Positions 4,694 through 7,177 of a stretch of DNA of 7,177 nt are shown piece after piece (position 1 is the stretch's first letter; every line of letters begins with the position of its first letter). Where the stretch lies: contig JBFLVN010000197.1 in NCBI GenBank assembly GCA_040758475.1, forward strand, positions 1-7,177, given 5' to 3'. Source of the DNA: JBFLVN01 sp040758475 (GTDB taxonomy: Bacteria > JAGRBM01). Below the pieces are notes generated by a model. It did not search any database, was not told the origin of the DNA, and saw only the letters and a program-made list of their open reading frames with translations. Position numbers and translations under genes: made by a program.

Positions 4694-6184
4694 TCAGCCG
4701 GTGCGTGGTTCCATCCGGTAGGCCGAGAAATCCACTTTCCGGGTCTTCAACCAGTATTCGACCGTAAAGCCTGGCCAGTTGTTCGTGTTTTTTCCAGATT
4801 CATTCTTGTACCAGCTCGTGCAACCGCTGTTCCATACAAGATCGGCGTGGCGGGCCTGGAGCCGGTCGTTGTAGCGGCGCATTTCGCCGGGCATGGGGTC
4901 CAGGTAGGCGAGGCGCTCCTGCGCGAGCTTTTTGATGCATTCCATCGTATAACGAATCTGGCATTCGAGCATGAAAATGATGGAGTTGTGCCCCAGGTTC
5001 GTATTGGGGCCGTAAAGGAGAAAGAGATTGGGAAAGCCTGAAACCGTGATCCCGAAGTAGGCTTCCGCCCCATCCCGCCAGGCTTCGTTTAAATCGAGGC
5101 TGTTCCGGCCGGTGATTTTCATGGGAGCCAGGAAATCGGTGGACTGGAAGCCGGTGCCGAAGATGATCGTGTCCGCTTCCCGCAAGGTGCCGTCCTGGGT
5201 GCGGACGCCGTTCTTTTCTATCCGCTCGATTCCCGTGGTGATGAGCTCCACGTTCGAGCGGTTGAAGCAAGGGTAGTAATCGTTGGAGATGAGTATCCGC
5301 TTGCAGCCGAGTTCGTAGTCGGGGGTCAGGGCCTTCCGAAGGGAGGGGTCTTCGATTGAATTTCGAAGATATTCCCTGGCCTCTTTCTTTACGGTTTTCG
5401 CGATCCGGCTTCCCTCGGAAAAAGCGAAAAAACGGGATTCGAGCATCCAGTAAATGAATTGCCGGTACGTCTCCCGGATCGCCGGGACTTTTCGGAAGAG
5501 GAATTTTTCGATTCCCAGGTAGGGGCGGTCGGGTTTTTCAATGATCCACGGCGGCGTGCGTTGGAAGACGTGGAGCTTTTTCACTTTCGGCGCGATCTGC
5601 GGGATGAACTGGATGGCGCTGGCGCCCGTGCCGATGACGGCCACGTTCTTCCCTGTGAGGTCATAGTCGTGGTTCCAGCGGGCGGAGTGGAACTGGACGC
5701 CTGCGAAATCCTTGAGGCCTGGAATATTGGGGAAGGCCGGGCGGTTGAGTTGCCCGCAGCCCGAGACGAGCACGTGGGCGTTGAACTCGCCCCCCTTCGT
5801 GGTGCGGATGCGCCAGAGACCCCGGCTTTCCTCGAACCGGGCGTTTTCGATCTCCGTGTCGAAGTGGATGTGGGGGCGAAGACCGTATTTGTCAACGCAA
5901 TGCTCGATGTATTCAAGAATTTCAGGTTGTTCCGGGAAAGCTCGCGACCAGTTCGTCTTGGGTTCAAAGGAAAAGGAGTAGAGATGGGAAGGGACATCGC
6001 AGGCGGCGCCGGGATAAGTGTTGTCCCGCCAGGTGCCGCCCACGCGGCTGGCCTTTTCGAAAATGGTGAAAGAATTAAAACCGGCTTTCTTGAGCTGGAT
6101 CGCCATTCCAAGGCCCGCGAATCCGGAGCCGATAATGGCGACTGTGGGGAAGGATGCTGCGCTTTTGCCGTTGGAAGGGGGCAT
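4694..6184 (-). CDS. Baeyer-Villiger-type flavin monooxygenase
   Basis: A 496-residue FAD- and NADPH-dependent monooxygenase of the class B (type I Baeyer-Villiger) group, which inserts oxygen next to a ketone to give an ester or lactone. Motifs in order: FAD-binding GSGFAGLG (19-26), GGTW (49-52), DVPSHLYSFSF (63-73), the class fingerprint FAGVQFHSARWN (160-171), NADPH-binding VIGTGASA (183-190), the CKR plus YYPCFNRSNV stretch (294-312) and FGTGF (342-346). The C-terminal SWYKNESGKNTNNWPG is common in the cyclohexanone/steroid/hydroxyacetophenone monooxygenase groups. The fingerprint ends in Asn171 where Pro or Asp is usual. There is no signal peptide. GGGGGAG lies 6 nt before ATG 6184. The natural substrate cannot be told. 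The promoter contains a palindromic operator, so expression is probably induced by a substrate-like molecule; no regulator gene is in the window. Confidence 0.94.
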   Translation of the reverse strand: MPPSNGKSAASFPTVAIIGSGFAGLGMAIQLKKAGFNSFTIFEKASRVGGTWRDNTYPGAACDVPSHLYSFSFEPKTNWSRAFPEQPEILEYIEHCVDKYGLRPHIHFDTEIENARFEESRGLWRIRTTKGGEFNAHVLVSGCGQLNRPAFPNIPGLKDFAGVQFHSARWNHDYDLTGKNVAVIGTGASAIQFIPQIAPKVKKLHVFQRTPPWIIEKPDRPYLGIEKFLFRKVPAIRETYRQFIYWMLESRFFAFSEGSRIAKTVKKEAREYLRNSIEDPSLRKALTPDYELGCKRILISNDYYPCFNRSNVELITTGIERIEKNGVRTQDGTLREADTIIFGTGFQSTDFLAPMKITGRNSLDLNEAWRDGAEAYFGITVSGFPNLFLLYGPNTNLGHNSIIFMLECQIRYTMECIKKLAQERLAYLDPMPGEMRRYNDRLQARHADLVWNSGCTSWYKNESGKNTNNWPGFTVEYWLKTRKVDFSAYRMEPRTG

Positions 6185-6190
6185 GGCTTT

Positions 6191-6207
6191 CTCCCCCGGA
6201 GCGGGGG
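6191..6207 (-). promoter_or_regulatory. Ribosome binding site in a hairpin, monooxygenase gene
   Basis: On the minus strand GGGGGAG (6197-6191) is the Shine-Dalgarno sequence, 6 nt from ATG 6184. Its five Gs can pair perfectly with CCCCC just upstream (6207-6203) around a 5-nt loop, GCTCC. The site would then be closed in the folded leader, which would lower translation unless opened. Confidence 0.45.
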
Positions 6208-6237
6208 CCTCCTCAGGTTACTTGCTTCAGCCGGGAA

Positions 6238-6265
6238 ACTATAGACTGACGAGCTCGTCAGTAAA
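6238..6265 (-). promoter_or_regulatory. Promoter of the monooxygenase gene
   Basis: On the minus strand TTTACT (6265-6260) and TATAGT (6243-6238) are separated by 16 bp. Transcription would start near 6231, leaving a leader of about 47 nt. The spacer is occupied by the palindrome at 6245-6262. Confidence 0.7.
6245..6262. promoter_or_regulatory. Perfect 18-bp palindrome, probable repressor operator
   Basis: ACTGACGAGCTCGTCAGT reads the same on both strands. It covers the half of the -35 box nearest the spacer and fills the spacer to within one base of the -10 box. TetR-family repressors typically bind palindromes of this size as dimers in such positions. A bound dimer would exclude RNA polymerase. 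Repressor family and ligand are inferred; none is encoded nearby. Confidence 0.7.
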
Positions 6266-6306
6266 ATGGCGCTGAACTCGAGAGACGCTTGGAGGAAAAA
6301 GTGTTC

Positions 6307-6326
6307 CGGCCCAGGCTTTTGGGCCG
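6307..6326. other. 7-bp inverted repeat between divergent promoters
   Basis: CGGCCCA (6307-6313) and TGGGCCG (6320-6326) form a perfect stem with a GGCTTT loop. It stands between the two divergent promoters. Read on the minus strand, five Ts (6300-6296) begin 6 nt after the stem, so it might act as a weak terminator protecting the monooxygenase promoter from read-through. A near copy of its right half (GGCTTT, then GGGGGCCG) lies 21 bp further on at 6335-6348. Confidence 0.4.
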
Positions 6327-6351
6327 AGTAAATGGGCTTTGGGGGCCGTCT

Positions 6352-6379
6352 TTGACTTTCCAAGCCTCCTACCTAGAAT
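6352..6379 (+). promoter_or_regulatory. Promoter of the 126-aa protein gene
   Basis: TTGACT (6352-6357) and TAGAAT (6374-6379), each 5 of 6 to consensus, are separated by 16 bp. Transcription would start near 6386, about 50 nt before ATG 6437. The leader contains a GGGGC/GCCCC hairpin (6401-6405, 6410-6414). Confidence 0.75.
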
Positions 6380-6436
6380 CGACCCCGTTTCGAGGGCCAG
6401 GGGGCGGTTGCCCCGGTCGTTGCAAGGGATTTTGAG

Positions 6437-6817
6437 ATGATCACCAAGGTTTTCCGCGGCCGTGTCGATAGCAGCTCGAACCGCATGGCGGTTTTCGCAA
6501 GCTTCGATGAGAACATCGTCAACATCGTCCCCGTCGACGAGATCGTCGACGAGTACTACAATCCGGACGGAACGGTCACGGTCAAACTTCGCGGCGCCAA
6601 GGCCATCGGCACGTTCCAGATCGAAGAAGGCGGTGGCAAGGGCGGGTACGACTGGTCCCAGCCGCCGGTGATCCCTCCGGAAGTTCTCGCGGCGGCCCAG
6701 GGCAAAACGGTCGAAACCAAGAAGGCGGGCGCGGGGGACGCGGAAGCGCGCAAGAAACGCGCCGAGAAGCTCAAGGCCATCCTTCGCGCCGGCAAGGCCC
6801 CCTGGCTCGCCGCGTAA
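6437..6817 (+). CDS. Hypothetical 126-aa protein with basic C-terminal helix
   Basis: I do not recognise this protein. Residues 1-63 are rich in beta-formers and acidic (FDEN, VDEIVDEYY). A glycine-rich linker follows (64-70), then a proline-containing segment (YDWSQPPVIPPE, 71-82). The end is lysine- and arginine-rich and likely helical (about 95-121: EARKKRAEKLKAILRAGK). There is no signal peptide, membrane segment or cysteine. Residues 27-39 are encoded by near-identical short tandem repeats: AACATCGTC twice (6512-6529), and GTCGACGAG twice (6533-6541, 6545-6553). AAGGGA (6424-6429) lies 7 nt before ATG 6437, and a near-consensus promoter precedes it, so it is very likely real and well expressed. 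It could be a small RNA- or DNA-associated protein because of the basic tail, but that is a guess. Confidence 0.8.
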   Translation: MITKVFRGRVDSSSNRMAVFASFDENIVNIVPVDEIVDEYYNPDGTVTVKLRGAKAIGTFQIEEGGGKGGYDWSQPPVIPPEVLAAAQGKTVETKKAGAGDAEARKKRAEKLKAILRAGKAPWLAA

Positions 6818-6875
6818 ACCAGCGGCCAGACCGGATTCTTCACGATACACGCAGCACCTGCCCGGTCCCGTTGTA

Positions 6876-6894
6876 ACGCACTGATCGAGTGCGT
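6876..6894. other. Inverted repeat upstream of the exported-protein gene
   Basis: ACGCACT (6876-6882) and AGTGCGT (6888-6894) are a perfect 7-bp inverted repeat around GATCG. A poor promoter-like pair, TTGTAA (6871-6876) and GACTAT (6895-6900), flanks it with an 18-bp spacer. No T-run follows, so a terminator for the preceding gene is unlikely. An operator is possible. Confidence 0.4.
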
Positions 6895-6957
6895 GACTAT
6901 TCCCTCTCCGGTCATTTGGGGAGATCGTTTCGTTGTCCGGGGGGACGTGGAGGCTCC

Positions 6958-7177
6958 GTGCATCGTCTCGCCGGAAAAAGGCGCTCTTTTTTATTTTCCT
7001 CCATCGCGGGGCTGCTTTTAATCCCGGTTTCCGGGGCGCTGGCTCTCGACAGCACGGTGCCGGTGAACTCCTCCGTGTTCCCTCTGGTCGTAAAAGGGGA
7101 ACAGGCCCCGGGCTTGATCGGTGTCAACCCGCTCCGCGTCTCCGCCTTCGCCTGCCCGGAAGGGCGGGCAAAGCCCA
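6958..7177 (+). CDS. Exported protein, N-terminal fragment (runs off the window)
   Basis: An open frame of 73 codons to the right edge. It starts with GTG 6958, and GGAGG (6949-6953) lies 4 nt before it. The translation has a textbook Sec signal peptide: basic start with GKRR (6-9), hydrophobic core (about 11-24) and a likely cleavage site after Ala-Leu-Ala at 27-29, before LDS. The visible mature part (about 44 residues) has one cysteine (Cys66) and no domain I recognise. It is therefore a periplasmic or secreted protein of unknown function. No lipobox is seen, so it is not an obvious lipoprotein. It lies 140 nt after the 126-aa gene and could be read from that promoter or its own. Confidence 0.75.
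   Translation, partial: MHRLAGKRRSFLFSSIAGLLLIPVSGALALDSTVPVNSSVFPLVVKGEQAPGLIGVNPLRVSAFACPEGRAKP

Noticed and set aside
5459..6244. Plus-strand 261-codon frame
   Set aside because: It is antisense to the monooxygenase N-terminal half, with no SD or family resemblance.
102..6413. 13-mer GGGCAACCGCCCC at 102-114 with its reverse complement at 6401-6413
   Set aside because: Both are small self-pairing GC hairpins in leaders. In 7 kb of G+C-rich DNA a single 13-bp match between two such elements is expected by chance fairly often.
6239..6850. Minus-strand 203-codon frame
   Set aside because: It is antisense to the 126-aa gene. That gene has a near-consensus promoter and SD, while this frame has neither.
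1..7177. CRISPR arrays, insertion sequences, rRNA
   Set aside because: No regularly spaced repeats, transposase genes, terminal inverted repeats or rRNA segments were seen.

Overview
The window is a compact stretch of bacterial chromosome with high G+C content. Genes carry ordinary Shine-Dalgarno (SD) sequences (GGAGG-like) and sigma70-like promoters, and the tRNA gene encodes its own CCA end. No gene fixes the phylum. The mix of housekeeping hydrolases, a GlnD-like ACT protein and an accessory flavin monooxygenase fits a free-living bacterium, but the lineage is left open.

Layout from left to right. (1) Positions 1-188 hold no recognisable gene. (2) 189-1715 (+) is a tight two-gene unit: a PHP-family phosphoesterase (RNase AM / TrpH type), then a metallo-beta-lactamase-fold hydrolase of the GloC/YcbL glyoxalase II type, 6 nt apart. 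(3) 1724-1891 (+) is a tRNA-Leu(CAG) gene with its own promoter and a leader hairpin. (4) 2014-2427 (+) encodes a small membrane protein whose two CxxC zinc knuckles are separated by a transmembrane helix. (5) 2464-3630 (-) encodes a RepA/RadA-like ATPase with a C-terminal winged-helix-like region, read from a strong promoter in the 3643-3969 gap. (6) 3970-4680 (+) encodes a standalone tandem-ACT protein that looks like the tail of GlnD, started by GTG inside a structured leader. (7) 4694-6184 (-) encodes a Baeyer-Villiger-type flavin monooxygenase whose promoter spacer is filled by a perfect 18-bp palindrome. (8) 6437-6817 (+) encodes an unknown 126-aa protein with its own near-consensus promoter. 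(9) From 6958 (+) begins an exported protein that runs off the window.

The genes do not form one pathway. Only the PHP/MBL pair looks like an operon. The ATPase and the ACT gene are divergent neighbours, as are the monooxygenase and the 126-aa gene, and each diverging gene seems to have its own control region. No complete new multi-gene system is evident. The signals most worth following are regulatory: the palindromic operator with no regulator gene in view, the start-codon-enclosing RNA fold ahead of the ACT gene, and repeats bracketing the ATPase promoter. In the proteins, the ATPase appears to have lost the catalytic glutamate and the sensor residues usual in its family.
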